From IMG/VR virus record IMGVR_UViG_3300042368_000371, positions 1 to 22,957 of that record: a stretch of 22,957 nt of DNA; one strand, given 5' to 3'. Position 1 is the first letter of the stretch. Each line of letters starts with the position of its first letter. The translations under genes were made by a program, and so were the position numbers. The DNA is from a virus. The notes beneath the pieces were generated by a model that saw only the letters and a list, made by a program, of their open reading frames with translations, ran no database searches and had not been told where the DNA came from. Positions 1-7,192 of the stretch are shown piece by piece.

Positions 1-1395
1 GCCCTTGGCGAAGTTGCTCATGTAGATGAAGGCCTGCATGTCCACGCGAGTCTGGATCATCTCCACGGCTTTGCCTGACATGCCGCTGACCATCTTGTCG
101 GCCCCGGCTGGGTTGCCCAAGATGTCCTGCATGTCGGTTTCGGTGATCTGCAAGAGCGCGGCCATGGCCGGTGGGATGTTGGGGGCGCGGGTGTAAGCCA
201 CCGGGCCGCTGACCGCCTGGTTGCCGTTCTGGTCGGTGATCGGGTTGATGAGCAGATACGGGTAGTCTTTGAGGTTGTCCTCTGACCACATGACCTGGTG
301 GCCTGCGACCTGCTCGGGGGTCAGGATGGGCTTTTCCACCGATGACAGTGCGCTGATCTCGCCCAGCTTGGAGAGCTGCATATTCTTGAGGCGCTGGGCG
401 TCTTTGGCCAGACGAACGTGGCCCATGCAGCGCTCGATGTTGTCGACAAACCAGCGCTTGCCGTACACGACCACGATGGGAATGCACTTGCCTGCGATGT
501 AGCCTGCATCCTCCAAGACCCTGCCGCCGGACATGATGTATTTGCGCACGCGCTTGCGCTTGACTCGCTTCTGGCGGATCTCGACCGTGCCGATGGCCGC
601 GAGGGTTTCTTCCAAGGTCTCATCGTTGGCAAAGTCTTGCTGGGTGTAGCGCTCTTCTTCGCCTGCGATGTTCTGGAAGATGCGGATGGTCTCGGTCTTT
701 TCCTCGACCTTGTAGTACTCAGCGACATACACGACGTCAGGGGTGCACCAGTCAAATTCGTACTGGTGGATGATCTTGGGCCAGTCGGTTGGGTCGTCGC
801 CCCAGGTGTCTTTGTAAGCCTGGCGGGTCATGCTGGTGACGACGTAGCAATACTTGGCGTCGGACTTGTCCTGGCGCTTGGCCCCGAGGTCGAAGAACAC
901 CGAGCTGTCAGCGTCGAAGATGGGCTCGATCCTGATGCGTTGGCGGTCGTCCTCGTCGTTCTCCTCGTCTTCGTAGACTGTGCGCAAACGCCATGCGCCG
1001 ATGCCGCCGCCGACTGCTTCCTCGAAGGCGTTGTCGTAGGCCTCATCTGCGACGGATGCCTGCTCGTCTGCACGATACAGACCGTCACAAACCTCGGCCA
1101 GCTTGTCGTTTTCCTGGCCATCCTTGGACACGTAGTCCACCGTGATGCGGTTGTTGCGGTACTCGTTGATGATGCGAATCACCGAGAGCATGATCTTGTT
1201 GACCTCGAACTTGGGCTTGTTCTCGTACAAGTCCCAGAGTGGGCCTTCCCACTGGCTGCCTGCCAGGGAGTAAAAGCGCCGGTCTTGGAGGCATTGCAGG
1301 CGCTCGTCGCGGAGGGCTGTTTGTACGTCATCAAACTGCGCCAGGGCTTCTGAGTGCAGGTTGGCAAGGCGTTGGTCGTTGCTCATTCGGGCCAT
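1..1395 (-). CDS. Portal protein, P22-like (partial, 3' end beyond window)
   Basis: The reverse strand is open without a stop for 465 codons from ATG at 1395 to the window edge. The product is the start of a portal protein: the dodecameric ring at one capsid vertex through which DNA is packaged and ejected. The N-terminus begins MARMSNDQRLANLHSEALAQ, followed by a helical segment with FYSLAGSQWEG, then an acidic insertion (EDEENDEDD) and a long wing-like alpha/beta region with KYCYVVTSMTRQAY and IMSGGRVLED. These resemble the P22-type portal family, whose members are about 700 residues, so roughly a third is missing. The start at 1395 is preferred over an in-frame ATG at 1386 because GAGGA lies 7 bases upstream. 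It follows terL after 28 bp, the usual TerS-TerL-portal order. The family assignment rests on reading the protein and on its position. Confidence 0.85.
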   Translation of the reverse strand, partial: MARMSNDQRLANLHSEALAQFDDVQTALRDERLQCLQDRRFYSLAGSQWEGPLWDLYENKPKFEVNKIMLSVIRIINEYRNNRITVDYVSKDGQENDKLAEVCDGLYRADEQASVADEAYDNAFEEAVGGGIGAWRLRTVYEDEENDEDDRQRIRIEPIFDADSSVFFDLGAKRQDKSDAKYCYVVTSMTRQAYKDTWGDDPTDWPKIIHQYEFDWCTPDVVYVAEYYKVEEKTETIRIFQNIAGEEERYTQQDFANDETLEETLAAIGTVEIRQKRVKRKRVRKYIMSGGRVLEDAGYIAGKCIPIVVVYGKRWFVDNIERCMGHVRLAKDAQRLKNMQLSKLGEISALSSVEKPILTPEQVAGHQVMWSEDNLKDYPYLLINPITDQNGNQAVSGPVAYTRAPNIPPAMAALLQITETDMQDILGNPAGADKMVSGMSGKAVEMIQTRVDMQAFIYMSNFAKG

Positions 1396-1423
1396 GGGGA
1401 TTTCCTCAATTTGTGCGATTGTC

Positions 1424-2650
1424 TCACCACTTCTTCACATTGGCGATAGGGGTGAAGGTAGCGGGTTTGGATGCACCGGCCCGGCGGACTGCTTCGCAGG
1501 CGTAGCGCAAGGCATCGATCACGTGGTTTTTCTTGTCCTCCAGGACTGGCAGGATCTTGCCCGTGAGGGGGTCGGTCTTGTAGCTGTAGAGGGTGAGCTC
1601 GTCGATGGTGTGGATGCAGCGGGGGTGGACAACGATGTCGTAGTTCTTGAGAAACTCGATGCCTTCCTCCACTGATCTTGGCCCTTTGACTGCGGTCATG
1701 ATCTTGGGGAAGCCGTTGCGCTTCATGTGGCTGATGGTCTCTGGCCTGGCGGAGTCGGCCACGATGGGCCATTTCTCGGCCTCGGGCACGGTCATAAATA
1801 GTTCTGGGGTGTTCACGATCTCGCAGCCGACCATGTAGGCCTCGTAATCGATGTAGAGGGTGCGGCCAATGATGTGGCAGCGCACCAAGGTAGTGGGGTC
1901 GATGGAGAAACCCCAGTCGGCGCCGAGCCGGTGGATGGCGTCTGGTGGTGCGTCGAAGTCCTCGACCCGCCAGTTCTTGAACACACGGGTGTTGCTGTTG
2001 GTCAGGTAGCCGCCCATCCAGACGTGCTGGTATTTGTCTGGATCGCGCCTCTTGTCGTATTCCATTTCGTCTTTGAGGACGCTGGGAAACCACGGATTGT
2101 CGGTGAAGTTGACCTTCAAGACCTGGGCGTCTTTGGGTGGCGTTGGGCCACGGAGCAGGTGGTCGACCGGGTCGGAGTGCAGGCGCGGGTTCCAGGTAAA
2201 CCAGAGCTCGGACTCGGGCTTTCGTATAGTTGGCCGGAGCAGGTCGAGGCTGGTTTGGCTGAGGCTTTGTGCTTCCTCGACCCAGGCGCAGTCGTAGCCC
2301 TCCAGCGACTTGATGCTGTCGGCGGTGTGGTTTTGCATACCCTGGAAGATGATCGCCCCGTCGCCTTTGCGAGACTTGATGACGGCATCCTGCACCTCGA
2401 AGTAAGCCCCGGCATTCATGGCCTCGATCTTGGTTTCGAGCAGGCGCTTGACGGACTGGTTCAGCGACTTCTGGATCTCGCGCACGCAAACCGAGCGCCG
2501 CTTCTGGTCCATGATATGAGCCTCGATCATGAGCTCGGCAAACATGTGGGATTTGCCGGAGCCTCGGCCACCCCATGCGCCTTTGTAGCGGCTGGGGTCC
2601 AGAAGGGGCAAGGCCCATTCTGGGGTGGGGAGTTGCAAGACCTTACCCAT
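1424..2650 (-). CDS. terL: Terminase large subunit (packaging ATPase/nuclease)
   Basis: This 408-residue protein is the DNA-packaging motor that docks on the portal, pumps DNA with its N-terminal ATPase and cuts the concatemer with its C-terminal RNase H-like nuclease. The Walker A motif GGRGSGKS is at residues 27-34, the Walker B region YDCAWVEEA at about 119-127, and the coupling motif LWFTWNP near residue 150. The nuclease half shows acidic positions in GADWGFSIDPTT, in IVADSARPE and in the C-terminal VIDALRYA. Length and motif order fit the Terminase_3/Terminase_6 group of headful or cohesive-end terminases. The start at 2650 overlaps the end of terS by 8 bp, so the two are probably translationally coupled. 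Nothing appears broken. A same-strand ORF in another frame over 1383-2618 is a shadow of this gene. Confidence 0.95.
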   Translation of the reverse strand: MGKVLQLPTPEWALPLLDPSRYKGAWGGRGSGKSHMFAELMIEAHIMDQKRRSVCVREIQKSLNQSVKRLLETKIEAMNAGAYFEVQDAVIKSRKGDGAIIFQGMQNHTADSIKSLEGYDCAWVEEAQSLSQTSLDLLRPTIRKPESELWFTWNPRLHSDPVDHLLRGPTPPKDAQVLKVNFTDNPWFPSVLKDEMEYDKRRDPDKYQHVWMGGYLTNSNTRVFKNWRVEDFDAPPDAIHRLGADWGFSIDPTTLVRCHIIGRTLYIDYEAYMVGCEIVNTPELFMTVPEAEKWPIVADSARPETISHMKRNGFPKIMTAVKGPRSVEEGIEFLKNYDIVVHPRCIHTIDELTLYSYKTDPLTGKILPVLEDKKNHVIDALRYACEAVRRAGASKPATFTPIANVKKW

Positions 2651-3056
2651 TCTTGACGATCACCCGTTCGATCTTGGCGAACTCCAAGGGAGCGCCGTCG
2701 GCCCCGGTGAGTTCGTGCTTCTGAGTTTCTGCCCAGCGCATTTGAGTCTTGCTCCACCAGATGGCCGCAGTGGTGTCGCCTGCCATAACCTTCTGAAATA
2801 GGGTTTTCCCCACCTGGGCGTTGGCTTTGGCTTTGCCTGATTGCAGCTCGGTGGCGAAGTGCTTGCGCAGGGTATCGGTGTCGATGCCCTCGCGGATCAG
2901 GACTGCGATCTGCTCGATTGGGAGGCCGTAGCCGCTGAGGGCTTCGACCTGTTTGCGCTCTGGATCTGTGGGCTCGAAGGCCTTGCGGCCTGAGCCTTCC
3001 CGAGCGCCGCCGTGGGTCTGTTGCTTTTTTACAACCGATTTTTCAAGTTTTGCCAT
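2643..3056 (-). CDS. terS: Terminase small subunit (DNA recognition)
   Basis: This 137-residue protein is probably the small terminase subunit that recognises the packaging site and regulates TerL. Residues 1-30 are basic and include GGAREGSGRKAF, a typical flexible DNA-contacting leader of this group. Residues about 38-66 (GYGLPIEQIAVLIREGI then TDTLRKHF) form a helix-turn-helix. The remaining residues are a helical oligomerisation region with KTLFQKVMAGDTTAAIWWSKTQ, which is typical of phage small terminases, and a short beta-like tail. I chose ATG at 3056 rather than an upstream in-frame start at 3149 because AGGAGA sits 7 bases before it and the longer version would overlap the glycosyltransferase gene by about 90 bp. 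The stop overlaps the start of terL by 8 bp. The function is inferred from the sequence pattern and from its position before terL. Confidence 0.9.
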   Translation of the reverse strand: MAKLEKSVVKKQQTHGGAREGSGRKAFEPTDPERKQVEALSGYGLPIEQIAVLIREGIDTDTLRKHFATELQSGKAKANAQVGKTLFQKVMAGDTTAAIWWSKTQMRWAETQKHELTGADGAPLEFAKIERVIVKNG

Positions 3057-3058
3057 GG

Positions 3059-3976
3059 TCACATCTCCTGGACTGTGTTGGTGTAGCGGGACAAGAGCCT
3101 GGGCTTGCGATGCTGCTCGTCGAGGATCATGGGGACTGCGTGAGTCCATGATATTGAATGATGGATTCTCCGATCATCACGACCCATTTCGGCAATGCTG
3201 ACGCATGAAGGAGCGTAGAGAACGCTGTAAAAACTCTTGACGTAGGTTCCGAGGTCGAGGTAGATCTCGGTCAAGCCGCCAGCGTTTGCTTGAGTTTCCT
3301 TCTGCCAAAGGCGAAGCCTCGGGACGGTCACAAAAAGATGGCCACGGCGACCCCATTCGACGTACATGTTGACGTCCTCGTTGATGCGCCCCATGAACTT
3401 GACGGGCCGGTCAACTCGAAACAAAAAGGAGTTCATGACCTTGCGGCTGAATTTCCCCTTCTTGATGTGCTTGACGAAAGTGCCTTCGCCGCCACCGATG
3501 AAGTCGCCGCCCTGGGACATGGCCACGGAGTGTGCGCCGGATTCGTCCATGAAGTCGCAGAGGGCAAAGAGGAGGTCATCGAGCTTCTTGGTGTAGATGT
3601 CTTTCGTGATGTATTCGTCGTCGTTGTCTGTGGCATAGCCAAAATAACTGTAATCGTCATCAAGCTGCCAGAAGTGGGTGAGCCCGAGATCGGCTGCAAT
3701 CTTGAAGTTTTGATTGCGAGCGTAGACGACGCTGTTGCGCTTCTTGAGGTTGTCGCCGCTGTCGGTGTTGTCGATGGCCTCTTGCTTGTTGAAAACGATC
3801 ACGGAGTCGAGGCCGTAGAGCGCCAGGTATTGCTTGATCTGTTTGTCCTCGTCATCGCAGACGAGGTAGATCTCACCGGTGTATCCGTGTTTGCGGAGGG
3901 CTTCGTAGGTGTAGACGCAGTTCGCCCTGCCGTGAGTGAGGATGAAAACTGCGAAGCGCCGTTCTTCGGTGGTCAT
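3059..3976 (-). CDS. Glycosyltransferase, TET-associated (TAGT/GREB1-like) type
   Basis: This 305-residue protein has a GT-A-like glycosyltransferase layout. It opens with a Rossmann strand FAVFILTHGRA (THGR at 14-17), then EIYLVCDDED at about 35-44, a YARNQNFKIA helix at 85-94, and a DxD metal/nucleotide-sugar motif in WQLDDDYS (DDD at 106-108). FMGRINEDVNMY (194-205) supplies a candidate catalytic acid, and QANAGGLTEIY follows at 229-239. This order matches, from memory, the TET-associated glycosyltransferase family, which is thought to glycosylate hydroxymethylated bases in DNA and is related to the C-terminal domain of GREB1. The gene overlaps the ParB-fold gene by 4 bp (ATGA) and lies 2 bp before terS, so the three are co-transcribed. 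No TET dioxygenase or base hydroxymethylase is visible in the window, so the acceptor is unknown. The GT-A fold is confident; a DNA substrate is inference. Confidence 0.8.
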   Translation of the reverse strand: MTTEERRFAVFILTHGRANCVYTYEALRKHGYTGEIYLVCDDEDKQIKQYLALYGLDSVIVFNKQEAIDNTDSGDNLKKRNSVVYARNQNFKIAADLGLTHFWQLDDDYSYFGYATDNDDEYITKDIYTKKLDDLLFALCDFMDESGAHSVAMSQGGDFIGGGEGTFVKHIKKGKFSRKVMNSFLFRVDRPVKFMGRINEDVNMYVEWGRRGHLFVTVPRLRLWQKETQANAGGLTEIYLDLGTYVKSFYSVLYAPSCVSIAEMGRDDRRIHHSISWTHAVPMILDEQHRKPRLLSRYTNTVQEM

Positions 3977-4776
3977 TGGTCGCCGCCCTTCTCGCTGGCG
4001 TAGATCTTCCCCATGGCCTGGGAGAGCTTGACGTAACCGCCCGAGATGGCTTTGTCGAAGTCGATGATGACGAGGGCGCTTTCTTCCATGAGCTGCTGCG
4101 TGTCTGGGTCTGCGTGGGCGTAGAACTCTGCGATCTGCTCAAAGTCGAAGCGGATGTGCCTGGTGGCCGCCAGCAACAAAAACTCTTTGACCTCTGGCGC
4201 CAGGTCGTTGTTTTGGTGGATCTGGGCTGTCAGCTGGGTGTACTTGGCCGGATCGTAGAGGGCTGCTGTAGGTGGGCAGTCGCCGGTGGGTTGGTAGATG
4301 GGAGCGTCGATCTTCTTGGTGTATTTGCTGGTGTCGGCATCATCGTCTGGGTCTTTTGGCATGAGGGCTGCGATTTCGTCTTTGCTGAAACCGATCAAGT
4401 CCATGCCGAAGCCGAGGCCTTGCAGCTCTGTGAGCTCGAGCGCGAGCATTTGCTCATCCCAGCCTGCGTTCATGGCCAGCTTGTTGTCGGCAATGACGTA
4501 GGCGCGTTTCTTGGCATCGCTCCAGCCTTTGGCCACCATGACAGGGACTTCGGTCATCTTTAGGCGTTGGGCTGCGAGGGTGCGACCGTGGCCGGCAATG
4601 ATGCTGCCGTCCTCATCCACCAGAACAGGGGTGGTCCAGCCCCACTCTTTGATGCTGGCTGCCAGCTGGCTGATCTGTTCGTCGGAGTGGGTGCGGCTGT
4701 TGCGTGCGTAGGGCGTGAGTTTGTCGATGCTCCAGCGTTCAACCTTGTCAGCGGGATTGTGGGTTTTTGTGGTCAT
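3973..4776 (-). CDS. ParB/Srx-fold N-terminal domain protein with unknown C-terminal domain
   Basis: This 267-residue protein has two parts. Residues about 13-110 are a ParB/sulfiredoxin-fold domain: WSIDKLTPYARNSRTHS, then SIKEWGWTTPVLVDEDGSII and the hallmark AGHGRTLAA at 61-69, followed by KKRAYVIADNKLA, a stretch typical of phage ParB domains that are often fused to DNA methyltransferases. Here no methyltransferase motif follows. Instead residues about 157-255 form a different conserved-looking domain (YQPTGDCPPTAALYD, LLLAATRHIRFDFEQIAEFY, ESALVIIDFDKAI). ParB-fold domains can bind DNA and some bind or hydrolyse nucleotides. The start at 4776 has GAAGGA about 9 bases upstream and overlaps the preceding gene by 4 bp. 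Coupling to the glycosyltransferase suggests a joint DNA-modification or DNA-marking role, but this is inference. Confidence 0.8.
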   Translation of the reverse strand: MTTKTHNPADKVERWSIDKLTPYARNSRTHSDEQISQLAASIKEWGWTTPVLVDEDGSIIAGHGRTLAAQRLKMTEVPVMVAKGWSDAKKRAYVIADNKLAMNAGWDEQMLALELTELQGLGFGMDLIGFSKDEIAALMPKDPDDDADTSKYTKKIDAPIYQPTGDCPPTAALYDPAKYTQLTAQIHQNNDLAPEVKEFLLLAATRHIRFDFEQIAEFYAHADPDTQQLMEESALVIIDFDKAISGGYVKLSQAMGKIYASEKGGDQ

Positions 4777-4955
4777 GCTGCATTGTCCTTCATGTTTTGG
4801 ATTCGCGCCAGCTTCATGGCATCTTTGAGGTCGAGGCGGAGTTGCTCGTTTGCTGCCTGCTCGTCTTGAAGTCTGATGTAGACCTCGGTGGCGAACTTGG
4901 CCAAGGTGTCGTGTTGCCAGGTTGCAAAGTTGGGGGTTTCTCTTTGTTTGGTCAT
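4773..4955 (-). CDS. Small helical hypothetical protein upstream of ParB-fold gene
   Basis: This 60-residue protein is not recognised as a named family. It is charged and predicted mostly helical, with DTLAKFATEVYIRLQDEQAA and NEQLRLDLKDAMKLARI forming a heptad-like, possibly coiled-coil stretch over residues about 15-53. It has no membrane segment, cysteines or signal peptide. Its stop overlaps the ParB-fold start by 4 bp (ATGA), so the two are probably co-translated, and it is the first gene after the origin-like region. The Shine-Dalgarno sequence is weak (AGGC about 9 bases upstream). It may be an accessory or dimerisation partner of the ParB-fold protein or simply a small leader gene of that operon. 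Confidence 0.65.
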   Translation of the reverse strand: MTKQRETPNFATWQHDTLAKFATEVYIRLQDEQAANEQLRLDLKDAMKLARIQNMKDNAA

Positions 4956-4961
4956 TTGAAT

Positions 4962-5159
4962 CTGCCTGTGGATAACTTTTTTGATGGTTGGCTGGGTTGG
5001 TTGGTGTCAGTTCGCGCTGCATCGGTCGGTAACAGGTAACCCCATCTAAAGATGGGGGTTACCGAAAGTTACCGAAAACCGCTGTTTTTGCCCCTGGTAA
5101 CAATTACGTTTTTTTACGTTACAGTTACCAGTTACCGCAATACTGCCTGTGGATAACTT
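4962..5159. repeat. 17-bp direct repeat carrying DnaA boxes
   Basis: The same 17 bases, CTGCCTGTGGATAACTT, occur at 4962-4978 and again at 5143-5159, 181 bp apart. They bracket the hexamer array. Each copy contains a perfect DnaA box, and the second copy is followed immediately by a third box at 5159-5167. The identity extends well beyond the 9-bp box, so this looks like a duplicated site rather than chance. Confidence 0.75.
5028..5136. repeat. GTTACC/GGTAAC iteron-like array with hairpin
   Basis: GGTAAC occurs at 5028-5033, 5035-5040 and 5096-5101. GTTACC occurs at 5058-5063, 5068-5073, 5124-5129 and 5131-5136, with GTTACA at 5118-5123. A 10-bp direct repeat, GTTACCGAAA, is at 5058-5067 and 5068-5077. 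The segment 5035-5046 pairs with 5051-5063 to form a stem of about 12 bp with one bulged base and a TAAA loop. No T-run follows the stem on either strand, so it does not look like a terminator. The array is probably a multi-copy protein-binding site. Confidence 0.7.
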
Positions 5160-5173
5160 GTGGATAACTTTGC

Positions 5174-7192
5174 TCATGGCATTGATTTCCGGATCAGCAT
5201 TGCGCTGGCCTGAACTTGGTCGATGACGATCCAGCCATGTTCAAAGGCCTCGATGATTTGTGCTGTGAGCAGGTCTGCGATGGGTTTTCCTGGCACGCTT
5301 GGCTTGATGTATTGCTTGGCTGAGGCTTCGCTGACGTCCAGCTTTTGCACGAAATAGTCCATGATGGCCGACCGGCTGATATAGGGTAAACCATTACGTT
5401 CTTCAGCACCTGATGACCACCAAGCGTTTTCAAAGGTCTTGCGATGGGTGTCCAGCTTGCTGTCTTTTCTGTCGGCTTTGACTGGTGCTGAGGCCTCCAC
5501 AACCACGGCGCTTGTTACTTGCTGGTCATCCTCATCGCGCCAGCCTAAGATCTCGACTGTGTGAAGTTCCACGAAAACGGTCTCGGCAAGTTCTGCGTCT
5601 TTGGACTTGCGCTGGACGATTTGCATGGGCTGGTCGTCTTTGCCTGGGATGATGCTGATCTCGATGTCGAGAGCGCCGCGCCATGCTGATGATCCCCTGG
5701 CCCTGTGCTGGGCTTCGTCTGACACGCCGGTGTGGTGCACCAAGATCACTGAGCAGTTGAATTCCATCATAAGGGCGTTGCAGGCATCCAGCATGGTCTT
5801 GGCATCTTGGGCTGAGTTCTCATCGCCTTGAAGGAAGCGGTGCAGGGTATCGACCACGATGACGCTGGGGCGCTCTTGGAGAATCCTGACCTGCTCGACC
5901 ACCTTGAGGTAGCCGGTGGGGGTGTTGAGATCGCAGCCGTCTTTGGAGAGCCACATCTTGAGCTTGCCTGCTTGATGGTGGTGCTTCCAGGCTGCGACCC
6001 TGCCACGCAGACCGTGATGGCCTTCGCCTGCGAGATACACCACATTGCCTGGCCTGACCTTGTGGCCTGACCAGTCCTCGATGCCACTGGCCATCCTGAG
6101 ACACCAGTCCAACACGACAAAGGTCTTGCCGCCGCCGCTGGGCCCATGGACCATGACCAAGGCCTGGGACTGAATCCACTTCTTGACCAGCCAGCTGATG
6201 GGGGAGGGCTGGGAGCAGAAGTCATCCGCCGGGATGAGCCAGTCATCATGGGAGGGCATGAGGAGGCTGGCCAAGTCGTGCCCTGCTTGGGCGTAGTCGT
6301 TGGCGTCCATGCCCTCGATGGGTGGGATGACGACTTTGGCCCCGTATTTTGCGCTGGCCTGGTCTGCGTAGCGCTGGCCGACGCCGTGTTTGTCATGGTC
6401 TGCCACGATAACGATGTCCTGATTTTCACCGTACATCTCGCGCAGGCTGGCTGTGACTGGCACTAAGCTGCTGGCGCTGTAGGCCACGATGCAAGGGCGG
6501 CTGGTGGTTTCGTAAATTGTCGCAGCTGTGGCAAAGCCTTCTGCCACATAGAGCGTGCCTGGTTCGTCCATTGTGCCGACCATCCAGAATTTGCCGCCTG
6601 ATTTTCCGCCTGGGTGGTAGAGCTTGCCACCGTCCTCGTCAATGTATTGCAGGGTGCTGAGTTTGCCCTCTTGATCGTAGAGGGGGACCATCAAGCGCCC
6701 GTCCCCGGTGATGCGCACGCCATGGGTCTGGATGCCTTTGCGCTTAAGGTAGGGATGATCGGGGTGAGCTGCGCCGCCACTGAGCCAGATCTTCTCAACT
6801 GTCTCGCTGGCGACTTGGTGCTGGCGCTCTTGTGCAGCTTCGCGCAAGACCTTGGACTCATTGATGCGCCTTGCGTGGGCCATCTCTTCAAACTCTGTGA
6901 GCTTGCGGCCAACGTCTGCACGCCATGTGACTTCCATGCCCATGCGCCAGCAACCAAACCGGCCTGCTGGGATGCCATCCCCAAAAACCAGATACCAGCC
7001 TGGCTTGTCGATGCCTGGCGTTCCCTTGGTTCCTGACTTGAAGCGGTGGATCTTGCCGTCCATCAGGATCTCGTCTGGTGGTTCTAGGCCTGCTGCACGC
7101 ATTGCATCAATGAGCTGTGCTTCTGGTGGTGCAACCAGTTTCTCTGGTGGTGGTGCCCATGGGCCGCCGAGGACTTTGGAGAGGTCAGCCAT
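5174..7192 (-). CDS. TOPRIM primase / RepA-like helicase
   Basis: This 672-residue protein combines primase and helicase modules. Residues 1-200 resemble the N-terminal part of phage and plasmid primase-helicases, although no zinc finger is visible. A TOPRIM domain spans about 210-300, with GTLYVAEGFATA (catalytic Glu 218) and IVIVADHDKHG (Asp 265 and 267). A RecA-fold, RepA/AAA_25-type ATPase follows: Walker A HGPSGGGKT at 349-357, YLAGEGHHGLRGR at 386-398, Walker B VIVVD at 444-448, HHTG at 486-489 and the RGSSAWRGALD element at 499-509. The C-terminal 100 residues look like a winged-helix DNA-binding domain (ISRSAIMDYFVQKLDVSEASA). It probably unwinds the fork and primes or loads at the adjacent origin-like region. 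The ATG at 7192 overlaps the HTH gene by 8 bp, and the stop lies just before the DnaA-box region. Confidence 0.9.
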   Translation of the reverse strand: MADLSKVLGGPWAPPPEKLVAPPEAQLIDAMRAAGLEPPDEILMDGKIHRFKSGTKGTPGIDKPGWYLVFGDGIPAGRFGCWRMGMEVTWRADVGRKLTEFEEMAHARRINESKVLREAAQERQHQVASETVEKIWLSGGAAHPDHPYLKRKGIQTHGVRITGDGRLMVPLYDQEGKLSTLQYIDEDGGKLYHPGGKSGGKFWMVGTMDEPGTLYVAEGFATAATIYETTSRPCIVAYSASSLVPVTASLREMYGENQDIVIVADHDKHGVGQRYADQASAKYGAKVVIPPIEGMDANDYAQAGHDLASLLMPSHDDWLIPADDFCSQPSPISWLVKKWIQSQALVMVHGPSGGGKTFVVLDWCLRMASGIEDWSGHKVRPGNVVYLAGEGHHGLRGRVAAWKHHHQAGKLKMWLSKDGCDLNTPTGYLKVVEQVRILQERPSVIVVDTLHRFLQGDENSAQDAKTMLDACNALMMEFNCSVILVHHTGVSDEAQHRARGSSAWRGALDIEISIIPGKDDQPMQIVQRKSKDAELAETVFVELHTVEILGWRDEDDQQVTSAVVVEASAPVKADRKDSKLDTHRKTFENAWWSSGAEERNGLPYISRSAIMDYFVQKLDVSEASAKQYIKPSVPGKPIADLLTAQIIEAFEHGWIVIDQVQASAMLIRKSMP

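Larger units (their letters stand above)
4956..5173. other. Candidate replication origin / regulatory region
   Basis: This 218-bp gap inside the leftward gene block is the longest non-coding stretch in the window. It holds three perfect matches to the bacterial DnaA box (TTATCCACA on the minus strand) at 4967-4975, 5148-5156 and 5159-5167. It also has seven exact GTTACC/GGTAAC hexamers and one near match between 5028 and 5136, a strong hairpin at 5035-5063, and a T-rich segment around 5101-5120 with two copies of TTACGTT. DnaA boxes plus iterons plus an easily melted segment next to a primase/helicase gene is the classic make-up of a theta-type origin. A multi-operator promoter region is the alternative. 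The origin role is inference from pattern and context. Confidence 0.55.

Noticed and set aside
418-1353. Long open frame on the plus strand (311 codons) inside the portal gene
   Set aside because: It is the reverse-strand shadow of a GC-rich coding region. The minus frame encodes a coherent portal protein, and the plus product is a low-complexity Leu/Val/Asp-rich string.
1383-2618. Minus-strand open frame of 411 codons overlapping terL
   Set aside because: It is a frame shadow with Arg/Pro/His-rich product. The frame with Walker A, Walker B and nuclease motifs is the real one.
3973-5022. Longer version of the ParB-fold gene starting at 5022
   Set aside because: The extension crosses the hairpin/iteron region and the small coiled-coil gene. 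ATG 4776 has a Shine-Dalgarno and an ATGA overlap.
5035-5063. Hairpin as a rho-independent terminator
   Set aside because: The stem is strong but no T-run follows on either strand. It fits better as part of the iteron array.
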